A stretch of DNA of 64,000 nucleotides. Origin: Acaryochloris sp. CCMEE 5410 (GTDB lineage: Bacteria > Cyanobacteriota > Cyanobacteriia > Thermosynechococcales > Thermosynechococcaceae). Of this stretch, positions 53,226 through 62,483 are shown piece after piece. Both the position numbers and the translations under genes were made by a program. Under the pieces are notes generated by a model. That model worked only from the letters and a program-made list of their open reading frames with translations, was not told the origin of the DNA and did not search any database. The stretch covers positions 4,030,001 to 4,094,000 of the forward strand of contig NZ_AFEJ02000001.1 in the NCBI RefSeq assembly GCF_000238775.2, read 5' to 3'. Position 1 is the first letter of the stretch; the number at the start of each line of letters is the position of its first letter.

Positions 53226-54392
53226 TTATAGCTGTAAACGGACATTCTCGCCTTTGACCCAACCTTGGGCTGTCGGCTTATCCTGCACTTTGACCGAATA
53301 CCAAGCATAGCCATTGTTACCCTTAGTCTGTTTTAAAACCTCTACAGCTTGACCTGAGATGCCGCGAAGGGGCAACGCTGTTTTCTCAGTGGGCTGGGCA
53401 TAAAAAGAAATGATCTGGCCTGGGGAGGCGCTCAACTTAGCCGCTTTGGGTTGGGTATAGCTCACCAGCCATCTCACCTGATCGCCACGAACCCACCCTT
53501 TGGCCTCAGCATTATCGAGAAACTGAACGTTGTACCAAGCCAATCCATCTTCGCCTTTGACCATTTTGAGGAGTTCAACGCTCTGGCCAGAACTAGCCCG
53601 ATACTGAGTGGCGGTTTGCTGAGCTGGGGTCGTTTGGAGAGCGACAAATACACCAGGGGGGGACGTAATAGCACCTGGATTTTTAGGCGGAGCGGCTGTG
53701 CTTTGAGGCTGAGATTTTTGAGCGCGGATTTTGACAAAGTCACCGCGCATCCACCCTTCTGCTCCCAATCGAGTGAATTTCAGTTTGTACCAGGTATAGG
53801 AATCTTTGCCCAAGGTTTGTTTTAAAACCTCAGCAGGTTCCCCTGACTTAACGGCTAGCAAAGATTTTGAGTCAGTAGTGGGTTCTTCTCGGACATTAAT
53901 GGCAACGTCTGCGTCCTTGGCAATCACCTCTGCCGTTCGTGGGGTTTTAGTAACTGGAGCCGCTAGAGGTTTTCCTTTGGGTGCTGAGGGTGTTGCTGGC
54001 GTTGAGGGCTTAGAGGGTTTTGAAGGGGACTCAGGGGGCGGTGAAGGCGGCGAGGCAGGTGGAGTCGGGGGCTGTGCTGCGGCAGGGGGTGGACCCTCTA
54101 TCACCCGTAATGAAGCTTCAGGAATCCAATGGTCGCCTACTTTTAACCAAATTTGCCCTTCATTGCTAAAAACGCGCAGGGTTGGATTGAGAATGACCCC
54201 AGCTTTATATTCTCCAATCACTTCCCCAGAGTTTCTGGGCTGGGCAAAAATGCTGGCTCCCCCCGGCTTCACTTGCACTGTTTTGGGATAGGTCAGGGTT
54301 TCGGCTTGGCTATGTCTAATGGGAAGCACACCCGCAAGAACCATGACTGTTCCGCTTAGTAGTGCTGTGGACACCGATTTGAAACGCATCAT
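53226..54392 (-). CDS. Exported protein with bacterial SH3 domains
   Basis: A 388-residue protein with a signal peptide (LLSGTVMVLAGVLPIRHSQA) and, after a Pro/Ser-rich linker (PPSPPPESPSKPSKPST), several SH3b-type repeats, each ending in a WVRG/WMRG/WVKG segment (three visible at roughly 190-235, 245-310 and 330-385). An initial related module lies near residues 35-100. SH3b domains bind peptidoglycan. ATG 54389 is possible. No partner is evident. Confidence 0.8.
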   Translation of the reverse strand: MMRFKSVSTALLSGTVMVLAGVLPIRHSQAETLTYPKTVQVKPGGASIFAQPRNSGEVIGEYKAGVILNPTLRVFSNEGQIWLKVGDHWIPEASLRVIEGPPPAAAQPPTPPASPPSPPPESPSKPSKPSTPATPSAPKGKPLAAPVTKTPRTAEVIAKDADVAINVREEPTTDSKSLLAVKSGEPAEVLKQTLGKDSYTWYKLKFTRLGAEGWMRGDFVKIRAQKSQPQSTAAPPKNPGAITSPPGVFVALQTTPAQQTATQYRASSGQSVELLKMVKGEDGLAWYNVQFLDNAEAKGWVRGDQVRWLVSYTQPKAAKLSASPGQIISFYAQPTEKTALPLRGISGQAVEVLKQTKGNNGYAWYSVKVQDKPTAQGWVKGENVRLQL

Positions 54393-54522
54393 CAGAGCCG
54401 CTCCTTAACTCTTGCAAACCTGACACAAAAGTCAGTCTGTCAAACTTTTGGGGGAGTTGCTAGAGAAGCACTAGAACTATTTATTTTTCTGATCGATTTT
54501 ATCAAAGCGCACCATGTCGATT

Positions 54523-55284
54523 TTATTCACTGACTTCTGTGGGGAACCAACTGGCTCGCCATGCTGCTGTGGCTTCGGCAACCGTTTTTTCTCGCTGTTT
54601 TTTTTGAAAAGACTCTCGTAGGATTTTGAGCTGTTGCCAGAGCTGGCGAAGTTGATGTCGCTCATTCATGACTTCTGCATCGGTAAATTCTAAATCGGAT
54701 AATTGCAGGAAGATGGCGACGACTGGATCGGAACGATCGTCCGATGAGTCGTCGTTTTGATCATCCATCAGAGCTTTGATTAAATGGGGAGCGCTTGTGA
54801 TCGGTCGCCCTTGCTCAGCTGCTTTGCTGGCAATGTCAAACAGTAGATCCATGGAGGTGATGTTAACAATGCCATATTCCTGCAAGCACTCATTGGCCTG
54901 CTGAGAAATTTGACGTAAGGCATCTAGAATGGCCTGTTCCATATCTTGCAAGAGGTGGGACAAGTGTTCAGGGTCCACACTCTCTTGCTGAGTTATATCG
55001 GTTAAAGGTTGGGTGACGGCTTTTAACGCTTCCTGTAACTTGGTGCCCAGTCGCTGCACCTCTTGCTGCAGAGTTTGTTGTTGATTCAGAGACAGTTTCA
55101 AAAAGCTAGTTGGGTTGACCTGAGTACAGAGATGATAGCTAGCCTGAATGAGCTTCTGGGAGACGGCAGGGCCAAGCAGGGCTAAGTACTGCCCATACTG
55201 CTCATGCACTTTGTGAGTTAATTCAACGGTTTTTTGATCGAGCTGATCAAGGCTTTGCTGAATTTGCGTAATTTCTGGGACCAT
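54523..55284 (-). CDS. Conserved-looking helical protein of unknown function
   Basis: About 253 residues, predominantly helical and Gln/Leu-rich, with coiled-coil character (ITQIQQSLDQLDQKTVELTH; QLWQQLKILRESFQKKQREK). I do not recognise it. A longer frame to 55377 covers a HIP1 site and a hydrophobic stretch that is probably not translated. It lies downstream of tsf on the same strand, beyond the strong terminator. Confidence 0.6.
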   Translation of the reverse strand: MVPEITQIQQSLDQLDQKTVELTHKVHEQYGQYLALLGPAVSQKLIQASYHLCTQVNPTSFLKLSLNQQQTLQQEVQRLGTKLQEALKAVTQPLTDITQQESVDPEHLSHLLQDMEQAILDALRQISQQANECLQEYGIVNITSMDLLFDIASKAAEQGRPITSAPHLIKALMDDQNDDSSDDRSDPVVAIFLQLSDLEFTDAEVMNERHQLRQLWQQLKILRESFQKKQREKTVAEATAAWRASWFPTEVSE

Positions 55285-55480
55285 CATTACCAATCGGTGC
55301 GTAGCCACTAAAATAGCGAGTATCGCAGGTTGCGATCGCATCGTTATGCAATTGTACCCAGCTTCAATTGAGACCAAATATCAATCGCTGGATTATTTCA
55401 CGTTGAAGAGCTAGATATCACCTTTTTTACGATGGTAGCAGCCTCAAACATGGAACGGCGGGCAGCACGCTGTAATCGCT

Positions 55481-55520
55481 CAAACTAAAAAGGTAGACCA
55501 AGGTCTACCTTTTTAGTTTG
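55481..55520 (-). terminator. Strong terminator after tsf
   Basis: A perfect 19-base stem: CAAACTAAAAAGGTAGACC and its complement around a two-base turn. The arms carry runs of A and T that act as the U-tail, making it bidirectional. It starts two bases from the tsf stop. Confidence 0.9.
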
Positions 55521-55521
55521 T

Positions 55522-56256
55522 TTACTTCTTCTTACCTTTTTTCTTCTTAGAAGTAGCCTTTTTGGCCGCAGGCTTCTCTTCGGCAGGTTTCTCTTCTACT
55601 TTAGGCTTGGTTTGGGCTGCCACTTCTTCGGCTAAGTTAGACTCAACTTTATCAATGCCTTCGCCTAGGACAAAGCGAGTAAAGCGACGAACCTTCATGT
55701 TCTCGCCCAGCTTAGAAATAGCCTGCTGCAGCAGTTCTTGGACTGTGATGCTTTGGTCTTTGATATAGGGTTGATGCAAGAGGCATAGCTCTTTTAAGGT
55801 CTTGTCTAACTTGCCTTGGACAATTTTTTCTTTAATATTGTCGGGCTTACCCTTGAGGGCGTCAGAGCCCATGGCCACTGCCTTCTCTTTTTCCACAAAA
55901 TCCTGAGGGATTTCATCGGTATCAACATATTGGACATTGGGGCAAGCGGCGATTTGCTTGGCAATGTCTTGGACCAGTTCTTTAAAAGCTTCGTTGCGGG
56001 CTACAAAATCAGTTTCACAGTTGACTTCGACCAACACACCAATTTGACCACCGAAGTGGATGTAGCTATCAACGAGTCCTTCAGCAGTGACGCGACCGGA
56101 CTTTTTACCCGCCTGGGAGAGGCCTTTTTTGCGCAGATAGGCAATGGCTTTTTCTTGATCGCCATCATTTTCTTGCAAGGCTTTCTTGCAGTCCATCATC
56201 CCTGCGCCAGTTTTATCACGCAGTTCTTTAACATCTTTTGCTGATATTGCTGCCAT
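55522..56256 (-). CDS. tsf: Elongation factor Ts
   Basis: A 244-residue exchange factor for EF-Tu. The N-terminal UBA-like domain contains [18 protein letters not shown], and the core has [20 protein letters not shown]. The C-terminal tail is Lys-rich ([13 protein letters not shown]). It is the second gene of the rpsB-tsf operon, 110 bases after rpsB, a conserved bacterial arrangement. A strong terminator follows. Confidence 0.97.
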   Translation of the reverse strand: MAAISAKDVKELRDKTGAGMMDCKKALQENDGDQEKAIAYLRKKGLSQAGKKSGRVTAEGLVDSYIHFGGQIGVLVEVNCETDFVARNEAFKELVQDIAKQIAACPNVQYVDTDEIPQDFVEKEKAVAMGSDALKGKPDNIKEKIVQGKLDKTLKELCLLHQPYIKDQSITVQELLQQAISKLGENMKVRRFTRFVLGEGIDKVESNLAEEVAAQTKPKVEEKPAEEKPAAKKATSKKKKGKKK

Positions 56257-56365
56257 GGTCTTTTCTCGGTGTATCTATGATGGTGTTTATCTTGAAGCTA
56301 AAACGTTAAGGGACATCTAAGAGCGAGCAGTAGGCTTCCCTTAGATGTCCAGCAGGGTTCTGGTT

Positions 56366-57262
56366 CTATTCAGCCGCAGGCTCTTCTGCCTCAGCCGTAG
56401 GAGCAGCGTCTTCAGCAGGAGCTTCTTCAGGGGCAGCTTCAGCCGTAGGAGCTGCTTCAGCAACAGGCTCGGCTGCTGCGACTTCAGCGTCTGCTGCGTC
56501 AGCAACGGGTTCCGGCGTCTCATCCTCGAAGTCAATGGCAGAGGGAATGTCGTCGCCTTCGAAGGTTTCAGCACTGACTTGTCCATGCCGGCCTTCATAA
56601 ATGGCGTCAGCGAGCTTGCCGATGATCAGTTTGATGGAGCGAATCGCATCATCATTGGCAGGAATGGGAATATCGACCCAATCGGGGTCGCAGTTGGTGT
56701 CTAACAAAGACACAATGGGTAGTCCCAATTTCTGACACTCTTGCACCGCGTTGTATTCCCGGCGGATATCGATAATCACGACCACATCAGGGATCTTATG
56801 CATCTGCTTCAGACCACCGAGGTACTTCTGCAATTTATCCAGCTCTCGGCGCAACATGGACGCTTCTTGCTTGGGCAAGAGGTCAAAAATACCGCTCTCG
56901 TAGCGTCTTTCCAAATCTTTGAGACGCTCAATTCTGGTTTTAATGGTGGTCCAGTTGGTGAGCATACCTCCCAACCAGCGCTGGTTGACATAGTAGCCAC
57001 CGCATCGGGCAGCTTCTTGGGCAATAATGCCAGCGGCTTGTCGCTTCGTGCCTACGAATAAGAATTTCTTGCCAGATTCTGAGGCAGAGCGGACGTAGTG
57101 GTAAGCTTCATCCATCAACTGGGCGGTTTGCACCAGATCAATGATGTGAACCCCGTTACGCTCTGTAAAGATATAAGGGTCCATTTTGGGGTTCCAACGG
57201 CGAGCTTGGTGGCCGAAGTGAACTCCTGACTCAAGCATTTGAGCCAAACTAATAACAGGCAT
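56366..57262 (-). CDS. rpsB: 30S ribosomal protein S2 with acidic C-terminal extension
   Basis: A 298-residue S2 with the typical start ([20 protein letters not shown]) and core ([31 protein letters not shown]). About 60 extra Ala/Glu/Pro-rich residues at the end ([20 protein letters not shown]) form a disordered tail, as in several cyanobacteria. AGGAG is seven bases before ATG 57262. The leader can form a pseudoknot next to this site, pointing to feedback control by S2 itself (inference). Confidence 0.97.
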   Translation of the reverse strand: MPVISLAQMLESGVHFGHQARRWNPKMDPYIFTERNGVHIIDLVQTAQLMDEAYHYVRSASESGKKFLFVGTKRQAAGIIAQEAARCGGYYVNQRWLGGMLTNWTTIKTRIERLKDLERRYESGIFDLLPKQEASMLRRELDKLQKYLGGLKQMHKIPDVVVIIDIRREYNAVQECQKLGLPIVSLLDTNCDPDWVDIPIPANDDAIRSIKLIIGKLADAIYEGRHGQVSAETFEGDDIPSAIDFEDETPEPVADAADAEVAAAEPVAEAAPTAEAAPEEAPAEDAAPTAEAEEPAAE

Positions 57263-57351
57263 ATTTTTCTCCTATTCGGGTTTCAACCTCCATCTGAGTG
57301 CATTTCTTGCGACCAATGATTTGGCGAGAAACACCCGAATTCTCAGATGTG
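57263..57351 (-). promoter_or_regulatory. rpsB leader with predicted pseudoknot
   Basis: On the transcribed minus strand CATCTGAG (57349-57342) pairs with CTCAGATG (57298-57291), and ATTCGGGT (57340-57333) pairs with ACCCGAAT (57281-57274); the two 8-base stems interleave. A third 8-base stem (TTTCTCGC with GCAAGAAA, 57331-57303) fills the loop between them. The last arm touches the AGGAG ribosome binding site at 57270-57274, so folding could hide it. Remaining gap to 57634 shows no gene. Confidence 0.6.
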
Positions 57352-57634
57352 TGAAGTGTTAACAGCCTTTACAAAATAGCACAACTCCCGAGGTCCCACA
57401 TGGCTTTTTGTCGGGACTTGGCTGGATACATCAGCGACCCCCGCTTTTTGCAGTCTTAAGGAGGTGGGTCCCAGTGCGATAGCCCAGACATTGATCTGTT
57501 TAGGTTGACTAGAATGACAGGGGTGGAATAGAGCAAGATCGCTCCCTCCCTTTTTTTGGGTTTAATAGTTTTTATATACCCGTAGCGATAGTTGCCATCG
57601 CAAAATTTCCAATACCTTAGGTAAACCTAAACTT

Positions 57635-58426
57635 GTGGACCAGAGTACGGCCCAGTTGCAGCGGTTAGCGATAGCCCCTGAGCAACGCCAAAATCATCAG
57701 ATTTATTTGACGAGCGATCAACAACATTATTTGTGTGATGTGTTGCGGTTGGGGCATGGTGATCGTTTTATTGCTATGAATGGCCAGGGACAACTCTGGT
57801 TAGCGGAGCTTCAGCCCGATGTTAGGTCAGCCAGGATATTGCACGCTTTAGGTGAACAGACTGAGTTGGCGATGCCGATGATGTTACTAGCTGCCCCTCC
57901 GAAAGGGAATCATTTTGACCAAGTGGTTCGGAGTGTAACGGAATTAGGGGTCAGCCATATTGTGCCGCTTATTAGCCAGCGAACGCTGCTGAAACCGAGT
58001 TCTAATCGTATTCAGCGATGGCAGCGGATTGCCACAGAAGCAGCTGAGCAGTCCCATCGGCAGATTATTCCTAAAGTGTTGGAGCCGGTCTCCTTTGAAA
58101 AAAAAGTGATGCAGGATGATCAGGGCGCCTGGCAACGATATATTTGTACTGTAGAGCCGTCAGCACCGAATTTCTTGCACTGTCTCAGCCAAGCTTTAGA
58201 TCAAGAGAGCCAATCGGGTGTTGCTGTTATGGTAGGGCCCGAGGGCGGATGGACCGAGACTGAAACCCAGCAGGCCCAAACAGCCGGATACCAAGCAGTC
58301 TCTCTAGGCCAAAGAACCTTAAGAGCGGTCACCGCAAATTACATGGCAGTATCCATTGCGATCGCACAAATAGAACTACACACTGCGTACCCAGGGGGAA
58401 AAGTATGCACCAAGAAATCGCCATAG
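57635..58426 (+). CDS. rsmE: 16S rRNA (uracil-1498-N3)-methyltransferase
   Basis: A 263-residue RsmE. The SPOUT knot is VAVMVGPEGGWTETE near the end, followed by the conserved SLGQRTLRAVTA. The N-terminal PUA-like part has HYLCDVLRLGHGDRF. It methylates U1498 of 16S rRNA. GTG 57635 is the likely start (no nearby ATG fits). It overlaps the next gene by 22 bases. Confidence 0.93.
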   Translation: MDQSTAQLQRLAIAPEQRQNHQIYLTSDQQHYLCDVLRLGHGDRFIAMNGQGQLWLAELQPDVRSARILHALGEQTELAMPMMLLAAPPKGNHFDQVVRSVTELGVSHIVPLISQRTLLKPSSNRIQRWQRIATEAAEQSHRQIIPKVLEPVSFEKKVMQDDQGAWQRYICTVEPSAPNFLHCLSQALDQESQSGVAVMVGPEGGWTETETQQAQTAGYQAVSLGQRTLRAVTANYMAVSIAIAQIELHTAYPGGKVCTKKSP

Positions 58427-59493
58427 CATTGGATCGTCAAGACTATCAGATGGCGTCTCAATTGATTCAAGCCATCCCCACGAGCGATCCATGGGGCAAG
58501 CTCTATTTGGGGAAACTGCAAGCGGCTCAATCTGACCATGAGCAGGCCGAGCAGACCTTCCGTGCTTTATTACAGGAAGATTACGGTCCCAAAATTGCCC
58601 AAGCGGCTCGCGAAGGTCTCAAACAACTTCAAGATCATGCTCAAGCGTTACGAAAAGCCAAACTGAGCCAAGCGACTGCGAATCCAGAGCAAACGCAAAT
58701 AGGAGCCCTGATTTTAGAACCCTTACCGACGGACGCTAAAACTGGAGCAGCTCTTAAATTTGCCAAAATCATGCAGGTTGAACCCTATACAGCCCGTATG
58801 TTAATCCCCAGCCGCGGGTGGCGTCTCTATCGGATTGGCCCGATTGGAGAGTTAGAGATGTATGGCCAAGACTTGCAAGCAGCAGGAATTCCTAACTTTG
58901 CGGTCACCATGGCTCAGGTTCAAACGCTTAAGGTCCATCAGGTCTGCTATATTCAATCCTCACAGCCCGCACCAGAAGTCCTGGTGTCTGATCATCACTC
59001 GCAACAAACGAGTTCATTCCGATTTCAGTGGTCTGATGTAACTCAACGGGTTGAAGGTCTAGTTCCCATTTTTGAACAGGTTGTAGATCGCGATCCGCGT
59101 GGCAAGCTACAGCGGAAAGAAAAGACGCAGGATCATGCTCAATTCTGCGATCTGCACTTGCCCCAAAAAGGCTGTATTTTGCGATTCTATGATGCAGCCT
59201 ATCAATTCAACCAAGGCATCAAGCTCACGGAAGTAGATCAGGAAACTTCTTGGGCGAATTGGCGTGGCTTAACCACCTTGCTGACCCAAAACTTGCCCCA
59301 TGCAACCACTTGGGCAGATTTCACCTCTTTTGCCGATACTGCGGTGGAACAGCTTGAACTATTGGGGGCGTTTGAGTCCTACATCAATTTGTTACGCCGA
59401 GAAGATAGTCAATGGGATCAGGCCTTCCACTTGTACAGTAGTTTAGCCATGCTTAAACAACAGGTCGATCAGCGTCTTGGGCAATCTAGGTAA
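58405..59493 (+). CDS. Hypothetical protein with N-terminal TPR-like region
   Basis: A 362-residue soluble protein. The first 75 residues form TPR-like helices (ALDRQDYQMASQLIQAIPT; HEQAEQTFRALLQEDYGPK). The rest is a larger domain, unfamiliar to me, with regular positions of Trp and Tyr (SRGWRLYRIGPIGELEMYG). It overlaps the rsmE stop by 22 bases, indicating coupled translation, and may be a cyanobacteria-specific protein. Function unknown. Confidence 0.75.
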   Translation: MHQEIAIALDRQDYQMASQLIQAIPTSDPWGKLYLGKLQAAQSDHEQAEQTFRALLQEDYGPKIAQAAREGLKQLQDHAQALRKAKLSQATANPEQTQIGALILEPLPTDAKTGAALKFAKIMQVEPYTARMLIPSRGWRLYRIGPIGELEMYGQDLQAAGIPNFAVTMAQVQTLKVHQVCYIQSSQPAPEVLVSDHHSQQTSSFRFQWSDVTQRVEGLVPIFEQVVDRDPRGKLQRKEKTQDHAQFCDLHLPQKGCILRFYDAAYQFNQGIKLTEVDQETSWANWRGLTTLLTQNLPHATTWADFTSFADTAVEQLELLGAFESYINLLRREDSQWDQAFHLYSSLAMLKQQVDQRLGQSR

Positions 59494-59499
59494 TCTGGT

Positions 59500-60111
59500 A
59501 TGGACAAACATGACCTGCAAGACATAGAAGTTCTGCCATGGCCGGAGCCAATTCGACGTCGGTCACATCTGTATGTTGGTGATCTGTTGGATCCTGAGGT
59601 GTCAACTATGTTTCTGCTCCAATCGCTTTGCCATGCTATCGATGAAGCGATTGATGGACATTGCAGCACTGTAAAAATTTTAGTTCAAGAATTTGGTGCG
59701 GTTATTGAATATGATGCGGGGCTTCCCTTGCATCCTGTGCGAAATGGACAGGTTCCTGCTGTAGTTATATTGATGAGTGGACCGAGAGGATGCAGCAATA
59801 TGAAGAAGCATATTGAAGTCGGTTCTGAATATTGTGAATTGGGGATAGCAGTACTCAATGCTTTGTGCTGCAACTTCTCCGTGGTGACCTATGCAAATGG
59901 GCAGCAAGCTACGTTGAGTTTTAAGTCAGGGAAACTCCAGCATCCGGTCAACTTACAGAAATCTGAACATGCTGACTTCACCCGCATGGCCTTCCAGCTA
60001 GATGACACAATCTTGCCAAGATTTACTTTCAGTGAAGAGGTTATCCGCAAGCGTGCCCGAGACATTAGTGTCAAATATGGCATTAGCATTGATGTTTCTA
60101 TGGCAGGTTAA
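59500..60111 (+). CDS. Stand-alone degenerate GyrB/ParE-type GHKL domain protein
   Basis: A 203-residue protein that follows the ATPase domain of DNA gyrase B in order: IEVLPWPEPIRRRSHLYVGD matches the IEVL...RKRPGMYIGD start, LCHAIDEAIDGHC matches DNSIDEALAGHC, YDAGLPL matches DNGRGIP, and GIAVLNALC matches GISVVNALS. The residues for Mg-ATP binding are lost: the Asn of the DNSIDEA motif is His, the DNGRG box is DAGLP, and the GGLHGVG loop is missing. It therefore probably cannot bind ATP. No topoisomerase domains follow. The gene follows its neighbour by six bases. Confidence 0.75.
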   Translation: MDKHDLQDIEVLPWPEPIRRRSHLYVGDLLDPEVSTMFLLQSLCHAIDEAIDGHCSTVKILVQEFGAVIEYDAGLPLHPVRNGQVPAVVILMSGPRGCSNMKKHIEVGSEYCELGIAVLNALCCNFSVVTYANGQQATLSFKSGKLQHPVNLQKSEHADFTRMAFQLDDTILPRFTFSEEVIRKRARDISVKYGISIDVSMAG

Positions 60112-60169
60112 GGTTGTTTGATCTTCTTGGCTGGCAACCATTTAGAACGCCGTAGATGAAATAACTTTT

Positions 60170-60688
60170 TTAAACAGCGCAAACTATAGTTCCTTGTTTG
60201 CATTTAGGGCAAATGTCATTGCTCGCAAAGCTCAACTTTATCGTTCCTGAGAAGTTGCAAATAGGACAATGAACCTTAGCCAGATCGAGGTGTATCATCC
60301 CCTCTGTTTCCATCACGGAGATTGCGATTCCAGAGACCACCTCAGAAAGCATCGAATTCCAAACTTTATCGTTTTTCATTTGCATTAGAGCTAGCCTGAG
60401 TTTTTTCTTGAGTGGTTTTTTGGCGCGTTTGATGCGTCGTTGCCAGGCTTTTTGTTGAGCTTTATCAAATACTGGACGCTCAAAGGGCAAAGCTTGAGAA
60501 TGCAAAAAACACAGCTTTCCTAATTGTGGATAGTTTAAATCCTCGCTGTATATAGGCAATAGAGTGAAACAGTGGGTACAAATCGATCGAAACTCAATAG
60601 CTCGATAGGTTGAGAGATCTACCACCCCATGACCACCCAGAAATTGAAAATCGCAGTGGTTGCATCGACAGTCCACATGAAGGCTCAT
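60170..60688 (-). CDS. Hypothetical zinc-ribbon-like protein
   Basis: A 172-residue protein with several CXXC pairs: CRCNHC near the start, CTHC near residue 36, and CPIC with CPKC near the C-terminus, arranged as two possible zinc ribbons around a basic, helical middle (AWQRRIKRAKKPLKKKLRL). This plan suggests nucleic-acid or protein binding. No family name comes to mind. It converges with the GyrB-like gene. Confidence 0.6.
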   Translation of the reverse strand: MSLHVDCRCNHCDFQFLGGHGVVDLSTYRAIEFRSICTHCFTLLPIYSEDLNYPQLGKLCFLHSQALPFERPVFDKAQQKAWQRRIKRAKKPLKKKLRLALMQMKNDKVWNSMLSEVVSGIAISVMETEGMIHLDLAKVHCPICNFSGTIKLSFASNDICPKCKQGTIVCAV

Positions 60689-60779
60689 AGCGTTTTTCAG
60701 CTAAAGCTATATGAATAAAGATTAACGTTCTCTTCTCGTGGTTTGTACATGCTGATAACTGATTTGCTCTACATAGGGT

Positions 60780-60808
60780 GAATCAGCTTAGTGACCTTAG
60801 GCTGATTC
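60780..60808. other. Intergenic hairpin
   Basis: GAATCAGC (60780-60787) and GCTGATTC (60801-60808) form a perfect 8-base stem with a 13-base loop. It lies between the divergent zinc-ribbon and CGLD27 genes, so it may be a regulator site. The rest of 60689-60964 is unremarkable. Confidence 0.35.
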
Positions 60809-60964
60809 GTGGGCACAACGGGATGATGAGTATGACCAGCCTTTGTGAGTTTCTCTAGCAAGTTGATCTAGGATGAATAGGTGACTTGAAGGATGGATCC
60901 TTAGTGAGATATAGAGTTTAGTGGTCTCAGGTTCACACTTCCCCCTCTTGAGTTGAGTGAATGC

Positions 60965-61474
60965 ATGAACGCTCCCGTTTCTAATTGCCCTGTGCCCCTT
61001 GAGCAACAGCCTCTGAATGAGTACCAAAGTCTGCAAGAATCCTGTTTTTTTCGATGGGCAACTTTAGAAGACGCAGCATATCTCAATAGAGGTTTTCAGT
61101 TAGGCAGTATTGCCAGTGTGATTGCTTCTCCCTTTGCGGCCAGTAGCTTCTCCTTGGCCGAATCCCTGGGCCAGTTTGTCTTGACGATCTCGGTTGTTGC
61201 CACAGGCTTACTGGTATTGCTGGTCTTGCGGTTGTATCTGGGATGGTCTTACGTGTGCGATCGCCTATTACGCGAAAAAATCTTTTATGAAGAAACTGGC
61301 TGGTATGACGGTCAATATTGGACCAAGCCTACCGATGTGCTGGATCGAGAACGGTTAATTGGGACTTATGAAGTACAGCCCATCCTAGAGCGTTTGCGGC
61401 GAAGTCTCTTAGGGCTAGGCTTAACTTTGGCAGGAGAATTTAGCCTTTGGTGGCTGATTACTGCTTACGCTTAA
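60965..61474 (+). CDS. CGLD27 family protein (DUF1230, Ycf36-like)
   Basis: A 169-residue membrane protein of the CGLD27 family, conserved in cyanobacteria, red-algal plastids (ycf36) and plants. Family marks are NEYQSLQESCFFRWATL, RLYLGWSYVCDRLL, FYEETGWYDGQYWTKP and LIGTYEVQPIL. Two to three hydrophobic helices are visible (VLTISVVATGLLVLLVLRL; LLGLGLTLAGEFSLWWL). In Arabidopsis the protein is tied to growth at low iron. ATG 60965 is preferred; TTG 60953 adds four residues. It lies apart from the iron cluster. Confidence 0.85.
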   Translation: MNAPVSNCPVPLEQQPLNEYQSLQESCFFRWATLEDAAYLNRGFQLGSIASVIASPFAASSFSLAESLGQFVLTISVVATGLLVLLVLRLYLGWSYVCDRLLREKIFYEETGWYDGQYWTKPTDVLDRERLIGTYEVQPILERLRRSLLGLGLTLAGEFSLWWLITAYA

Positions 61475-61529
61475 CCCCCTAGTTAAAAATATATTTACCC
61501 AATCAGCATCTGATGCTAGAGTCTTACGC

Positions 61530-62483
61530 ATGACCATGGGAAAACGCAATCATAGCCCTGCACTTGAGATCCATCTACTGCGGGAAGGGATTATTGAATC
61601 CAAGCATCAAGCTGAAGCCGTTGTCTGTGATACCAGGGGCAGAATGCTCTCTATTGCTGGGCAGACAGATACCTCTTGCTTTATTCGCTCCGCCTTAAAA
61701 CCTGTGCAGGCCCTATCGGTTGTGACCAGTGGCGCAATGGAGCATTTTGATCTCAACGATCGGGATCTGGCGGTGATGTGTGGGTCCCACCACCATACTG
61801 TCGAGCAGGTGCGGCAAGTCTTTAATATCCTTTGGCACTGCGATATCGATCCGACAGCCTTGCAATGCCCGACTCCCCAAGGTTTAGATAGTCCTTTAGA
61901 ACATAATTGTTCGGGTAAACATGCAGGGATGTTGGCGGTTTGCCAACAATGTCAGTGGCCCTTAAATACCTATATGGAGGCCCGGCATCAGGTTCAGCAG
62001 TTGATTCTCAACCAAATGGCGGAATTGCTGAAAATGCCAGCGGCAGAATTTATGCGCACCCACGATGACTGCGGTGTACCGACCTACTATATGCAGTTAG
62101 AGCAAATCGCGACCCTCTATGCCCATCTTAGTGCGGGTAATAATTTAAATATTGAGCGGGTGATGCGGGCAATGATTCACCATCCCACGTTGGTGGCAGG
62201 GCAAGGTCAATTTGATACGGATTTAATGACGTTATCTGCTGGAGAATTAGTCAGTAAATCTGGAGCTGAAGGTGTGCAATGTGTAGGCCGCATCGGTGAA
62301 GGCTTAGGCTTAGCGATCAAAGTTAAGGATGGGGCAAAGCGGGCGAAATATGCCGTCGCCATTCACTTGCTGCGAGAGTTAGGCTGGCTAGAACCCAGCC
62401 ACGCCGATACCCTAGCCGATCGCTATTTATGTTTGAGCAACTATAAACGCCTAGAAGTGAATGGTGAGCTGGTGATGCTTTAG
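61530..62483 (+). CDS. L-asparaginase II family protein
   Basis: A 317-residue enzyme of the asparaginase II family (PF06089), related to Rhizobium AnsA; converts asparagine to aspartate and ammonia. Family marks are [39 protein letters not shown] and [11 protein letters not shown], containing the active-site Ser, Lys and Cys. Ends by overlapping the convergent glmM gene by four bases. Confidence 0.9.
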   Translation: MTMGKRNHSPALEIHLLREGIIESKHQAEAVVCDTRGRMLSIAGQTDTSCFIRSALKPVQALSVVTSGAMEHFDLNDRDLAVMCGSHHHTVEQVRQVFNILWHCDIDPTALQCPTPQGLDSPLEHNCSGKHAGMLAVCQQCQWPLNTYMEARHQVQQLILNQMAELLKMPAAEFMRTHDDCGVPTYYMQLEQIATLYAHLSAGNNLNIERVMRAMIHHPTLVAGQGQFDTDLMTLSAGELVSKSGAEGVQCVGRIGEGLGLAIKVKDGAKRAKYAVAIHLLRELGWLEPSHADTLADRYLCLSNYKRLEVNGELVML

